The notes under the pieces are model-generated. The model did not search any database. It was given only the letters and a program-made list of their open reading frames with translations, and was not told the DNA's origin. The position numbers were made by a program, and so were the translations under genes. DNA of 64,000 nucleotides from Gluconacetobacter asukensis (GTDB lineage Bacteria > Pseudomonadota > Alphaproteobacteria > Acetobacterales > Acetobacteraceae). The DNA lies in assembly GCF_014174375.1 (NCBI RefSeq), contig NZ_JABEQE010000001.1, positions 62,001-126,000 of the forward strand, given 5' to 3'. Position 1 is the stretch's first letter; every line of letters starts with the position of its first letter. Below, piece by piece: positions 45,380 through 55,923 of this stretch.

Positions 45380-46238
45380 CGTCGTCGCGCTGGAATCCAC
45401 CATCATCACCCACGGCATGCCGTGGCCCAGCAATGTCGAGACGGCAAAGAAGGTCGAACAGGCCGTGCGCGACGCCGGCGGCGTACCCGCCACCATCGCG
45501 CTGCTGGACGGCAAGATCCGCGTGGGGCTCGATGACGACACGCTGCTGTGGCTCGGCCAGGCCCGATCGGTGCTGAAGGTCAGCCGGGCGGATCTGGGCT
45601 TCGCGCTCGCCTCGGGCGCCGCTGGGTCCACCACGGTCGCGGCCACCATGATCTGCGCCCATCTGGCGGGCATCGACGTCTTTGCCACCGGCGGCATCGG
45701 CGGCGTGCATCGGGGCGTGGAACATACGATGGACATTTCCGCCGACCTGACGGAATTCGTCCAGACCCCCGTCACCGTCGTCTGCGCCGGGGCCAAGGCG
45801 CTGCTGGATCTGCCCCGCACGCTGGAATATCTGGAAACGATGGGCGTGCCGGTCGTGGGCTACGGCACCGACCAGTTTCCCGCCTTCTGGAGCCGCTCCA
45901 GCGGCCTGACCCTGCCGCTGCGCGCCGACGGCGCGGCCGATATCGCCTCCATGATCGCAATGCGCGGCAGGCTGGGGCTGGCGGGCGGCGTCGTGGTGGC
46001 CAACCCGGTCCCCGCCGCGCACGAAATCCCCCGCGAGGAAATGGAATCCCTCATCCTCCAGGGCGTGGCCGACGCCACGCGCGAGGGGGTGAGCGGCAAG
46101 AGCGTGACCCCCTACCTGCTCGGCCGCATGCTGGAACTGACGGGCGGCCGCAGCCTGGCGACGAATATCGAACTGGTGCTCAACAACGCCCGCGTCGCCA
46201 CCGAAATCGCCCTCGCCCTGCGCAGTCTCTCCCGCTAG
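45309..46238 (+). CDS. psuG: pseudouridine-5'-phosphate glycosidase, N-terminally altered
   Basis: 309 residues. From VVALESTIITHGMPWP (coding from 45381) to the end the sequence is a normal PsuG, which reversibly splits pseudouridine 5'-phosphate into uracil and ribose 5-phosphate; conserved parts include ATGGIGGVHRG and the FWSRSSG loop. The first 24 residues from the ATG at 45309 are translated from the out-of-frame kinase remnant and replace the first 25-30 native PsuG residues. Whether a stable enzyme results is uncertain. Upstream psuK is deleted; a CNT transporter follows, as in E. coli psuK-psuG-psuT. Confidence 0.8.
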   Translation: MTRRHRAWRASAPPRSTANSACWAVVALESTIITHGMPWPSNVETAKKVEQAVRDAGGVPATIALLDGKIRVGLDDDTLLWLGQARSVLKVSRADLGFALASGAAGSTTVAATMICAHLAGIDVFATGGIGGVHRGVEHTMDISADLTEFVQTPVTVVCAGAKALLDLPRTLEYLETMGVPVVGYGTDQFPAFWSRSSGLTLPLRADGAADIASMIAMRGRLGLAGGVVVANPVPAAHEIPREEMESLILQGVADATREGVSGKSVTPYLLGRMLELTGGRSLATNIELVLNNARVATEIALALRSLSR

Positions 46239-46268
46239 CGCCGGACAGGTTCAGGAGGGCCGCCGCCC

Positions 46269-47513
46269 ATGCCGTCTCATCTGCGCCCGCTCCTGGGTAT
46301 CGCGGCGCTGCTGGCCATCGGCGTGCTCTGCTCGGCCAATCGGCGCCAGATCCGTCCGCGCGTGGTGCTGCCCGCATTGGCCTGCCAGGTGCTGGCGGGG
46401 CTGCTGATGCTGGGCGTCGCCCAGGGGCGCGATGCCCTGGCCGCCGTCGCACGGGGCGTCTCCTGGATCATTTCCTTCGGCCATGCCGGGATCGATTTCG
46501 TGTTCGGGGCGCTGGCGGGGCCGGACCTGGCGCGGGTGGTACCGTCGGCCGCCTTCATCTTCGCCCTGCATGTCCTGCCCCAGATCATCTATCTCAGCGC
46601 GCTGATCTCGGTCCTGTATCACTACAAGGTCATGCAGTTGATCGCCCGCATGCTGGGCGGCCTGCTGACGCGGACGATCGGCGTCAGCTCGGTGGAGGGG
46701 TTTTCCGCCGTCATGGCCATGTTCCTGGGCCAGACCGAGGTGCCGATCGCCATCCGCCCCTACCTGGCCGGCCTCAGCCAGGCCGAGCTGTTTTCGGCCC
46801 TCAGCAGCGGCACCGCCTCCATTTCCATGTCCATGCTCGGAGCCTATGCCGGGCTGGGCGTCCCGATGGACGATCTGCTGGCCGCCTCCTTCATGGCGAT
46901 ACCGGGCGGCCTGCTCTACGCCAAGATCCTGATGCCCGCATCGCAGGTCCACCAGCACATCCCGCCGGCGGGAGAACAGGACGAAATCCGCTCGGCAAAC
47001 CTGTTCGACGCGCTGGCGGTGGGCGCCGCCAACGGGCTCAAGGTCGCCCTGTCGGTCACGGCGATGCTGATCGCCTTCATCAGCGCCATCGCCCTGCTGA
47101 ACGCCCTGCTCGGCCAGTTCGGGCAGCAGATCGGCCTGTCCGGCCTCAGCCTCAGCGGGGCCATCGGCTTCCTGCTGAAACCGCTGGTCTGGCTTCTAGG
47201 CACACCGTGGGACCAATGCCAGGCATTGGCAGGCATCATCGGCACCAAGATCGTGGTCAACGAATTCGTGGCCTATGGCAGCCTCTCGCCCCTCATCCAC
47301 GCCCACGCGCTGGACGCGCGCGTGCTGGCCATCGCATCCTTCGCGGTGTGCCGGTTCGCCAACCTCTCCTCCATCGGCATCCTGATCGGCGCCTTCGGCA
47401 GCCAGTGCCCCGAGCGCAGGCAGGATGTCGCGATCCTGGGCGGACGGGCAGTGCTGGCCGGCACGCTCTCCAACCTGACGAGTGCCGCCATCGCCGGGCT
47501 CGTCATGTCCTGA
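46269..47513 (+). CDS. CNT-family nucleoside transporter (NupC/PsuT-like)
   Basis: A 414-residue concentrative nucleoside transporter with about ten membrane segments. Family motifs are present: GQTEVPIAIRPYL with the substrate-binding Gln/Glu, the SGTASISMSMLGAYA re-entrant loop, and NEFVAYGSLS near residue 325. In E. coli the PsuT transporter of the pseudouridine operon belongs to this family, and the gene follows psuG here, so pseudouridine or general nucleoside uptake is likely. Supplies the nucleoside hydrolase. Confidence 0.9.
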   Translation: MPSHLRPLLGIAALLAIGVLCSANRRQIRPRVVLPALACQVLAGLLMLGVAQGRDALAAVARGVSWIISFGHAGIDFVFGALAGPDLARVVPSAAFIFALHVLPQIIYLSALISVLYHYKVMQLIARMLGGLLTRTIGVSSVEGFSAVMAMFLGQTEVPIAIRPYLAGLSQAELFSALSSGTASISMSMLGAYAGLGVPMDDLLAASFMAIPGGLLYAKILMPASQVHQHIPPAGEQDEIRSANLFDALAVGAANGLKVALSVTAMLIAFISAIALLNALLGQFGQQIGLSGLSLSGAIGFLLKPLVWLLGTPWDQCQALAGIIGTKIVVNEFVAYGSLSPLIHAHALDARVLAIASFAVCRFANLSSIGILIGAFGSQCPERRQDVAILGGRAVLAGTLSNLTSAAIAGLVMS

Positions 47514-47546
47514 AAGCCCCCGCCTCCCAGCCCGGAGATGACGAAC

Positions 47547-48278
47547 ATGGCCCAGAATATCTACGACAATCCCGCTTTCTTCGCAGGCTACAGCCAGCTT
47601 CCCCGGCAGGTGCACGGGCTGGCCGGCGCGCCCGAATGGCCCGCCATCCGCAGCATGCTGCCGGACGTCACGGGCAAGCGCGTGGCCGATCTGGGCTGCG
47701 GCTTCGGCTGGGCCGCGCGCTGGTTCCGCGAACAGGGCGCGTCCTCAGTCCTCGGCTTCGACCTCTCGCAGAACATGATCGCCCGTGCCCGCACCGATAC
47801 GGACGATCCCGCCATCACATACCAGATCGCCGACCTGGAAACGCTGGACCTGCCCACGGCCGCATGCGAACTCGTCTACAGCGCCCTGGCCTTCCACTAT
47901 GTGCGCGACTTCGGGCGGCTGATCCGCATGATCCACGCGGCACTGGTCCCAGCGGGCGAACTGGTCTTCACCATCGAACACCCGATCTTCATGGCGGCGG
48001 CCCACCCGCACTGGGTGCTGGACGAGGACGGCCGCAAGACCTGGCCCGTCAACGGCTACGCGACCGAGGGCGAACGCCGCACCGACTGGTTCGCCAAAGG
48101 CGTCCTGAAATATCACCGCCGGCTGGCCACCACGCTCAACACCCTGACCGACACAGGCTTCACCCTGCGCCGGATCGACGAATTCGCACCGACACAGGAA
48201 CAGATCGCACAGATGCCGACCCTGGCGGAGGAAATCGAACGGCCCATGATGCTGCTGGTGTCAGCGACCCGAACATGA
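47547..48278 (+). CDS. class I SAM-dependent methyltransferase
   Basis: 243 residues from the ATG at 47547, chosen because the GGAG at 47534 abuts the alternative ATG at 47538. SAM-binding motif I VADLGCGFGWAARW is near residue 48; a methyltransferase domain type 11 follows, with EHPIFMA downstream. Substrate unknown. It follows the CNT transporter by 33 bp and may be its operon partner. Confidence 0.85.
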   Translation: MAQNIYDNPAFFAGYSQLPRQVHGLAGAPEWPAIRSMLPDVTGKRVADLGCGFGWAARWFREQGASSVLGFDLSQNMIARARTDTDDPAITYQIADLETLDLPTAACELVYSALAFHYVRDFGRLIRMIHAALVPAGELVFTIEHPIFMAAAHPHWVLDEDGRKTWPVNGYATEGERRTDWFAKGVLKYHRRLATTLNTLTDTGFTLRRIDEFAPTQEQIAQMPTLAEEIERPMMLLVSATRT

Positions 48279-48311
48279 CCCGACCATGATCCTGCCCCGA
48301 CGCAAGGCCGA

Positions 48312-48851
48312 TCACCCGGCCGTCGGTCCGCTCAACGATCCATCGACGCGGCCGCCTGTCGGCGCCGCCGGCTCGTTCACCGTGATGGTGGCTTCATTGG
48401 CAAAGGCGATGACATCCGCCGGCCGGTCCTTGTTCTCCTGCTCGGTCCGGGCAATGCCGGCGGTGAAGGCACGCAATTGCGCCAGTTCCTCGCGCACATC
48501 GTTCAGGATCTCGACGAGCGCCGTATGGTCCTCGATCGCCCGCTGGTCGGTGCCACGCGCAATGACCGCATTGCCGACCATCAGCGCGGGCAGCGCGACG
48601 AGCTGAATGCAGTTGCTGATATACAGCAGCGGCCCCTGCCACGACGCATGGAGCACCGGCAGCAACGAAAAGACCGTGAACATATAAACACACCAGATAC
48701 TACCGAACATCACCGTCATCTTGACGGCCAGCCGATCGTTGAACGTGTCGATCCATCGCGGAGCACTGGGCGGCCGATCCGCCCGATGGCGATCGCGGTA
48801 GAACCAGTTGAGCGGCTTCCAAGCATGGGGCGGCTTCAGGGGCATGTCCAT
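48312..48851 (-). CDS. small two-helix membrane protein (DUF1003-like)
   Basis: 179 residues with two hydrophobic helices (about 48-72 and 78-98) followed by a charged segment (AIEDHTALVEILNDVREEL) and a disordered C-terminus. Topology and the helix-loop sequence resemble DUF1003-type membrane proteins; the function is unknown. Convergent with the methyltransferase gene. Confidence 0.65.
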   Translation of the reverse strand: MDMPLKPPHAWKPLNWFYRDRHRADRPPSAPRWIDTFNDRLAVKMTVMFGSIWCVYMFTVFSLLPVLHASWQGPLLYISNCIQLVALPALMVGNAVIARGTDQRAIEDHTALVEILNDVREELAQLRAFTAGIARTEQENKDRPADVIAFANEATITVNEPAAPTGGRVDGSLSGPTAG

Positions 48852-49096
48852 CGTCCTCTATACAACCGGCGGCCCACCGGCACGCCGATCGTTCCCAGCC
48901 ATTCCCACACAGTCAACTGCCAGCGCCCCACTTGCGGCGACTACCAGCCCCTCAATGCGCGCAGCCCGGAATGGGGCCGGGCCTCTGGGCGGGAAACCGC
49001 ACTGCACCAGCCGGGTGGGATACCCCGCTCCGCAGGGGTGTGGACCTGTCCTGCGCGCGGATTCATGTGACGTGATCGGAGAGGGGGCGCCCGGCG

Positions 49097-50047
49097 TCAT
49101 GTGTCGTGTGGATCGATACTTTTGAAACCATAAGTCTCGTAACGCGTGCTTACGCGGCCATTGGCCACATCGACGACCAGAAAGCCTTCCCGGGTGCCCA
49201 AACGTGTGCCATGCCACCAATTGCCGCTTACCGCGCCACCGGTAATATAGGGCACGCCGTGCCAGTCGACCCGTTCGAGCACATGCGTGTGTCCCTGCAG
49301 CACCGCGATGACATTCACAGTGTCGAACAGGTCGAGGATCTCGCCCGAATTGACGACCCGCAAGGATTGATGGCGTGGCGGAATCTCTGGTGCAGGCAGA
49401 TACACATCCAGTGCGGTGACGAGAGGAATGTGAACGGATACGACGACCGGCATGCCAGCGGGAATGGTCGCAAGATCATGACGAAGCCAATCTATCTGTT
49501 CCGCGTCGATCCGACCTTCATATGCGCGGTCGCCGGTGATCCCAATCGAATCCAGGACGACGAAATGCACGCCCTTATGGTCGAATGAGTAATGCAGAGA
49601 ACCGAAACAGTCCTGAAAATACTTCTTTCCGTATAGTACATCTTTTGGCGATACGCCACTTTTTGTATAGATGCCCAGGCAATCGTGATTGCCGATCGTA
49701 TGATGAACCGGAAGACCTAGATCCAGTTCGGTCTTCAGGTAAAGTTTCATCAGATCCATTGCACGCGGACGACCTACGCCGAGCGCGTCGAAGACATGAT
49801 CGCCACCCTGCATGACGAAATCGGCCGGAATCATATGCGCATGCCGGAAGCAGTCGTGACAACCGCGCGCTGCCGCCAGTTCAGGCTGGATATGCGCATC
49901 GGTGATGAACAGGAACGTGAACGGTTCATGGGGTAACAGCGGAGGACGGTCAGGAACCGCCCCCAGGGAACGCGGCGGTCGTGACAGGCTGGCAAGGCCA
50001 GTCATCCCGGCGAGCTTCATAAGCTGTCGCCGATCAAGATCCATCAT
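49097..50047 (-). CDS. secreted metallophosphoesterase
   Basis: A 316-residue calcineurin-like phosphoesterase. Twin-arginine-type leader (LDRRQLMKLAGMTGLA). Metal ligands: FITDAHIQ (Asp, His), GGDHVFD (Asp), TIGNHDCLG (Asn, His), SVHIPL (His) and GHTHVLER (two His). Periplasmic hydrolysis of phosphomono- or diesters is likely. It is 54 bp downstream of the beta-propeller phosphoesterase gene on the same strand and adjoins a Fec-type receptor locus. Confidence 0.88.
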   Translation of the reverse strand: MMDLDRRQLMKLAGMTGLASLSRPPRSLGAVPDRPPLLPHEPFTFLFITDAHIQPELAAARGCHDCFRHAHMIPADFVMQGGDHVFDALGVGRPRAMDLMKLYLKTELDLGLPVHHTIGNHDCLGIYTKSGVSPKDVLYGKKYFQDCFGSLHYSFDHKGVHFVVLDSIGITGDRAYEGRIDAEQIDWLRHDLATIPAGMPVVVSVHIPLVTALDVYLPAPEIPPRHQSLRVVNSGEILDLFDTVNVIAVLQGHTHVLERVDWHGVPYITGGAVSGNWWHGTRLGTREGFLVVDVANGRVSTRYETYGFKSIDPHDT

Positions 50048-50101
50048 GCAGGTGCCTTTCGTGCGAAACGTCTCGGGTCAACGGGCAATGCGGGTTCGCC
50101 C

Positions 50102-52711
50102 CTAATCATCGCCGTCGATATCGGCGATATCGACGATCGGCCGAAAGCGATGCGCCGGCAGGGGCATGACGGAATCCATGCCTCTGATATCTTTCCAGAT
50201 CACTTCGCTCAGGGCATGCATGGGGGCCTTGTCGAGACCGGAAAAATCCATCCGAAGGCTCTGTCCCGCGCCATAGGCATGGGCGGTGTTGATCGCGTTC
50301 ACATCGACTCTCGGTGCGATAACCGTAAAAGGCGTCGGGTCGCTGTCGACGCCGAAGGCCGCATACATCGGCATGGCCGCGGCATCATACTGGCTCATCG
50401 GCGGCAGGCCCAGCAGCAGCTCCATGGACCGGATCATGGAGCTGGTGGTATAGAGCGTGCTGTCGACGCGACTGCGCCGCGTATAGGGGCTGATGACCAA
50501 ACCCATCGTGCGGCGCGCGTCGATATGGTCGGGACCGCCACCCGGATCGTCCTCGATGATGAAGATCGCCGTCTGTGGCCAGTATGGGCTGTGACTGACC
50601 GCATCCACAACCTGCCCGATCGCGTAGTCGCTGTTGGCGACCATGGCAATGGGGGTATTGGCACCCGGCCGCGTCCCCATCGTGTGGTCCTCGGGCATGC
50701 TCATGATCACGAAATTGGGCAGACGTTGTTCCGGATCCGGACTGCGATAGTTTCTGTCATAGACATGGAGATCGCGGATGAAAATTCGGGCCCGGTCGGT
50801 ATCCCGGTCCGGGAACCAGTTGAAATAGTCGCGAGCGACATGGCCCTTCAGATTTTCCGCCCCCGGAGCAGCCTCCATCACGGTCGGTCCCGTACTGACG
50901 CGGGTGGCGAATTCGCCGTAGGAACGATATGTCAGTCCCTTTTTCCTGGCCAGGTCCCAGATATGCCCAGCCGAAGGGACCATCGCCTTGACGTTGTAAT
51001 CGCCCACACTGTAGCCGCCATAGAGCGGTGGCCATTGTTTTTCATTGAAGTCGGTCGCATAGGCTGAATCGGACCAGGAATGGCCATCGACGCTGACCTC
51101 GCCGTCGCAATAGAGATTGTCGAAAATCATGTAAGTACTGGCCAGCCTGTGCTGGTTCGGCGTCACATCCCAGCCGAACAATGTCAGGCTGGGGTCCCCG
51201 TCCGCCTGACGCAGATCGCCGAACAGATTATCGTAACTATGATTTTCCTTGATAATATAAATGACATGCTGGATCGGCGACGGCGCGCCTACCCGCTGGG
51301 GCAGGATGCTGGGTTCGCGCGGAGGGCGTGCCTCGGACAGCAGGGAGTCACGATAGGGCGTATTCTCCACGACCTGCCGCGTCCAGGCAGGCAGCCGGCG
51401 TTTCAGGTCGGTCAGGGACAGCGAGGCGATGGTACTCAGTTGCAGCGCCATCGTGCTGGTCTGTTTCTCCAACTCATCCATCCTCGCGCCGTCGCGTAAC
51501 GGGCTGAAGGAACCGTAGGGATTGGGACCGCGTCCGCGTTCGCCTTTCGCGTCGGCGATGTAGAGGACGCGTCCGTTATCGCCCAGGGCCAGCGCGGACG
51601 GGTACCAGCCGGTCGGAATGAAGCCCAGGACAGCACTATTATCCGGACGCGCGATATCGACGACCGCGATCGCGTTGTTCCCAGCATTGGCGATATAGAG
51701 CAGATGCCGTTCCCCGTCGATCGCCAGCGCATCGGGCGTGGCCCCTTCCGGCGCCTGGGGCGTCTGCGTGGTCAGGATTCTGTCCATGACCTTCAATGTC
51801 CGCCCATCGATCACAAAAACCGAATTGTCATTCGAACAGGCCACGAACAGCCGATCATCCGACGACATGACCATCGCATTGGGATTGGCCCCGACGCGCA
51901 GCGTCTGGAGCACGCTGCTGGTCCGGGTATCGATGACGCTGACCGTGCCGTCGGACCAGTTCGAGACAAAGAGCCGCCTTCCGTCCCGGCTGGATACGAT
52001 CTGATAGGGGGTTATCCCCACCCCGACACGCGCCACGGGCTTTCGGGTCGCCAAGTCGAACGCATAGACGCTGCCCGGCTCATGCCCGGTCGTGCGGTCC
52101 ACGGCGTAAAGCCGATGACTGGACGCATCTTCGACCATGTCCGACCACCAGGTCCTGGCCGGATCGTCATCCCGGGCGAAATGCATCATCCGGTCAGCAT
52201 CCAGCCGACCGCCCCGATAATCGAAGACATAGATCGATGCCTGGTGGTTTCTCCTGTTCTTCGGCCCCGTCGCGTTGCCTCCCGCGACATAGAGCCGCTT
52301 GCCGTCGGCCGACCAATGCAGCCCCTGCCCCACGGCAGGCAGCGTGATCGACTGGATTTTCTCCTGTGTCTTCGTGTCGATGACGTCGATGCCTTCCTTC
52401 AGCCATCCAGGATGACTGGCGACCATGATCTTTCCATCCGGTGACAGGGAGAGGTTCGAGACCATGTCCGACAATTCGACAAAGGCCGTGCCGGCCGGAC
52501 TGATCTTCCAGCCATTGGGCAGGAGCATGCCACCGGAAATGGCACCCGGCTTCGGACCATCACCAATGGCCGTCCTCGCCCTGCCGTCGCCATGCCCCAT
52601 CACGATGGCGGAGGAAATGCAGAACGCGCATAGTGATGCCCTGATGGCAGGCCGACGGGCCGGACGCCCTGCCGCCCTGCATTTTTCGGCAGATGGCGTG
52701 CGGTATGACAT
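50102..52711 (-). CDS. YVTN beta-propeller / phosphoesterase-family protein
   Basis: 869 residues, two domains: a seven-bladed YncE-like propeller (about 55-420, with repeated YVTN-type strands such as RLFVSNWSDGTVSVIDTRT and RLYVAGGNATG) and a C-terminal phosphoesterase domain of the acid phosphatase / phospholipase C type (about 475-850; IQHVIYIIKENHSYDNLFGD and FIIEDDPGGGPDHIDARR with metal-binding Asp/His). An N-terminal export signal follows a basic leader. Probably periplasmic or surface phosphatase acting on organic phosphate. Encoded downstream of the FecA-like receptor and upstream of the metallophosphoesterase. Confidence 0.85.
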   Translation of the reverse strand: MSYRTPSAEKCRAAGRPARRPAIRASLCAFCISSAIVMGHGDGRARTAIGDGPKPGAISGGMLLPNGWKISPAGTAFVELSDMVSNLSLSPDGKIMVASHPGWLKEGIDVIDTKTQEKIQSITLPAVGQGLHWSADGKRLYVAGGNATGPKNRRNHQASIYVFDYRGGRLDADRMMHFARDDDPARTWWSDMVEDASSHRLYAVDRTTGHEPGSVYAFDLATRKPVARVGVGITPYQIVSSRDGRRLFVSNWSDGTVSVIDTRTSSVLQTLRVGANPNAMVMSSDDRLFVACSNDNSVFVIDGRTLKVMDRILTTQTPQAPEGATPDALAIDGERHLLYIANAGNNAIAVVDIARPDNSAVLGFIPTGWYPSALALGDNGRVLYIADAKGERGRGPNPYGSFSPLRDGARMDELEKQTSTMALQLSTIASLSLTDLKRRLPAWTRQVVENTPYRDSLLSEARPPREPSILPQRVGAPSPIQHVIYIIKENHSYDNLFGDLRQADGDPSLTLFGWDVTPNQHRLASTYMIFDNLYCDGEVSVDGHSWSDSAYATDFNEKQWPPLYGGYSVGDYNVKAMVPSAGHIWDLARKKGLTYRSYGEFATRVSTGPTVMEAAPGAENLKGHVARDYFNWFPDRDTDRARIFIRDLHVYDRNYRSPDPEQRLPNFVIMSMPEDHTMGTRPGANTPIAMVANSDYAIGQVVDAVSHSPYWPQTAIFIIEDDPGGGPDHIDARRTMGLVISPYTRRSRVDSTLYTTSSMIRSMELLLGLPPMSQYDAAAMPMYAAFGVDSDPTPFTVIAPRVDVNAINTAHAYGAGQSLRMDFSGLDKAPMHALSEVIWKDIRGMDSVMPLPAHRFRPIVDIADIDGDD

Positions 52712-52771
52712 GACGAGGCAATTCCTTCCTGCGATGCGTTTCGGGAAAGCGAACGGTCGTCCGCAAAGACT

Positions 52772-55636
52772 TCAATCGAAGATCACATGGAAATAGGCGC
52801 CCCGACCGTAGTACTGGTACTGGTTGATAAAGCTGACATGGCCTTCATACCCGTAAGTATTATATGGCTGCTGGTCGGCGACATTCATCAGTTCGTATTT
52901 GAACATCAGATGCGGAATAACCCGGTGCCAGAAGGCCAGGTTCATCGTGAAGAGCGAGCCGAATCCGTAATACAGGCCCGGCGTGGCGCCGAAACTCGTG
53001 ACATAGCCGCCAGAATAATTAGCCGTTACGCGAAGACCGCCATCTATCTGGGGAATCTTCCATGTCACCGCGCCATTTGCCAGGACGGTCGGCTGGTTGA
53101 TCAGACTGTGGGTGGTGGCCATCTGCGTCCCGAACATGTACTGCATGCTGCCGTTCATCCACGTCGCATTGGCGGACAGGTCGAAAACCTGATGCAGGAA
53201 GCGGATATTTCGCTCCGTCGCACTGAATTCCAGCCCCATGATCGTCGATCCGTTGGCATTTTCTGGCCGATTGACCGTATAAAGCTGGTTGTTGATAGTT
53301 TGGAATGAACTAAGAGTATAGATATCGTCTTTAATCTATTTGTCAAAAAACGCCAGGCTGACAAATCCGTTATTGTTGTTGAAATATTTATCGACTGAAA
53401 TGTCGAAATTCTTGGCTCGACGCGGTCGCAGGTTGGGATTGCCCATCGAGATCGAGCAGTCGGTGATGCTGCCCGGCGTGCTGGTGTTCCCGCAGCTGAT
53501 ATATTCGGCGGCGGCCAGCTGGCTTGGGTTGGGGCGGCCCACCGTCATGCTGAAGGATGCATGAAGATTGACCGCGTAGGGAAAGTGATGGATGACATCG
53601 ACGGACGGTAGCGGATTGAGATACCCGCCATGCGTGACCGTCGTCGCTCCCGTCAGCATGCTGTTGCTGATCTGCGGCGTCCAACCGGTATAATTCACCG
53701 CGTCCGTCCTGACGCCGGCGATGATCACCGTACGCGGCAGACGATAGCGCAGCGAGACATAGCCATCATACAGATCTTCCTGATAGGCATAATCCGACGT
53801 GCCGGAATAATATGCCGTCTGCGCGGCATTGAGGGGCAGAGTCGAGAACGGAAAACCGGACACGTTAATGACCGGCAGGGGTTTCGCGAAACCGACCAGC
53901 GTGTAGTCAGGATGCAGGAAGTATTTCGGGTCCAGAACCTGCCCTGTATTGAACATGTCCTCGCTGGCATTGCGGGAGATCGACATTTCACGCCATTCGA
54001 ATCCGGCCGCCACGCCGAAGCCGCGATCGCTCTTTCCGGTGTTCCACGAATAATCCAGCCGCGCGGTCGGCAGCTTCTCAATCGCGCGTTCCGCGTAAAT
54101 GTCAGCGGAGTCGATCTTGAAGACGGCGTTGTTCCAGAAGCCGGGCTGATCATAACCGGTGATATAGGTCATATTATTATTCGGACCACCGCCGCCATAG
54201 GTCAGGGACTGATTGGTCGGGTAGGTCCGGGCTTCGAGGTAGCGTTCGCCATTGGCATAGGTCTCCCATGTGTAGCCAGCCTTCAGCGACAGCAGTGATT
54301 GCCTGCTGCGCCACTCCAGATGGCCGAGTACACCATAGCTGTCGCGCTGCCACGTATCACCGGTGCGTTGGCTGAGATACACACTGCCGATCTTCTCGCG
54401 TCCGCCGGCTCCCGTCTGATTAGTCACGCTGTTGGTGTACATCGTGTCGTAAGAGCCGGTATTGCCCTCACCACGGCGATAGGCCCATCCCATGACGGAG
54501 GCTTGCAGGTTGCTTCTGGTGGGCCTCCACTCGAATCGACCCGAACCGCCGACATTGGTGATTGCATCGGAATAGTCGGCACTTTGAAATCTGCTCGGCG
54601 TCAAAAGGCCATTCCAGCCAGGCAGGGTAGGTGAATTGATGACTTGCCCGGCGGTATTATAATATTGCGAATAGCCAAAGGTCTTGCTGGAGTTTCTAAC
54701 CCGATACTGATAGCGACCCGACAGCACGAAGCCGAATTCGTTGTTCTTGCCGAACTGGTCCGAGATGATTCCCTTGACGCCCTGGCCCCAGTGCGGTGTG
54801 CCGCCTTTGGCGCCATCCTTGCCCGCGATGCCCGCCAGGGTGGAATAGATCGCGTCCGCATCGATGAATTTATAGAATCCCTTATGGTCGTAGGCACTCA
54901 TTGGAATCAGGTCCACGACGCCGCCGATGGCGCCGGCATCCTGCTCTGCCGTGAACGATTTATAGATATCCGTCCGCGCCGTCATGTCGCTCGGGATGTT
55001 CTGCAAGTTCACACGTCGTGCCCCAGTTCCGTTTTCTCCCACGGTTGCCAGTGCGATACCGTCGATACTGGTATGATTAAGGTCAGGAGAAATACCGCGC
55101 AGGCTGACATAACGCGGCTCGTCGCCGTCGGTAATCGCCGTGACGCCAGGCAAAAGGACCAGGGATTGCGCGATGGACGATGCACCGCCCAGCGTCTGGA
55201 TGGGGTCGTAGGCAATACTGTCCACCACGACGTCAGACGCCCTTTTATGCGAGAGAGCGTTGTGATAGCCGATCGCGAAGACGTCCTCCGTTCCCTTGAC
55301 TTTCTGTACAACGGTCTCTCTTTTCGGAGATTTCCTGACAATAACGACGAATTTTCCGTCGAATCGTTCTATGGACAAGGGATTACCCTGCATCATCATG
55401 CGAAGGGCCGCCTGGTCGTCCATGCTCCCCCGCACGGCGTGAAACCTCAGGCCTTCGACATCGGCGCCCTTTGCCAGAACGCCGATTCCGCATTGCTTCT
55501 GCCACCTGGACAGGGCATCCGGCGCGTTTTCGGCCGGAATGTCGAACTGATGCGTTGCCGCCCTGGCCGCATCTGAAAAATAGAGGCTTGTCCCCAAAAG
55601 AATTGCGGAAAAAGGACAAATGAACCGACGCATCAC
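52772..55636 (-). pseudogene. FecA-like TonB receptor interrupted by one in-frame amber codon
   Basis: From the start near 55636 (GTG; ATG at 55633) a 766-residue frame encodes a signal peptide, an STN signalling domain (about 30-105; the part that talks to FecR), plug and most of the barrel, stopping at TAG 53336-53338 after LAFFDK. The same frame continues without another stop to 52772 for 187 codons, beginning IKDDIYTLSSFQ and ending with barrel strands and YFHVIFD. The join is exactly what an intact receptor of about 953 residues would show. One nonsense change has therefore split it; truncation removes the C-terminal strands needed for outer-membrane assembly. Sequencing error or amber suppression are alternatives. 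Confidence 0.85.
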
Positions 55637-55923
55637 GCTCGAACCTCAGGGTTGGTGAAAAGCACAGCTAAGACGAGCGGCGATGTCGTTTTTCCCTCCC
55701 TCGATGACCATAATTATTGTGAAAATTATATGACGGAAATATTGAGGATAATTTCTGTCTCGACGAGTTCGCCTCTAAAGCATGGAAAAGACTTTGTTTC
55801 ATGAGGGCGACTTTTAACAGAACGCGGCGGCGGCCGATCGTCAGCGGCCCGTGCCTGGCTTTAAGGGCGGAAGCGAGGCGTGATACGTAGCCACCGAGAT
55901 CTGGCAGGGGATGCCGCAAGGCC
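55637..55923. other. divergent regulatory region between receptor and sigma factor
   Basis: 287 bp, AT-rich between 55720 and 55760 compared with its surroundings. Likely promoter region for both the FecA-like receptor (minus) and the sigma factor (plus). GGAAAT at 55735 on the plus strand resembles the -35 element of Fec-type promoters but it points towards the sigma gene; I cannot assign a matching -10 element. Confidence 0.4.
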
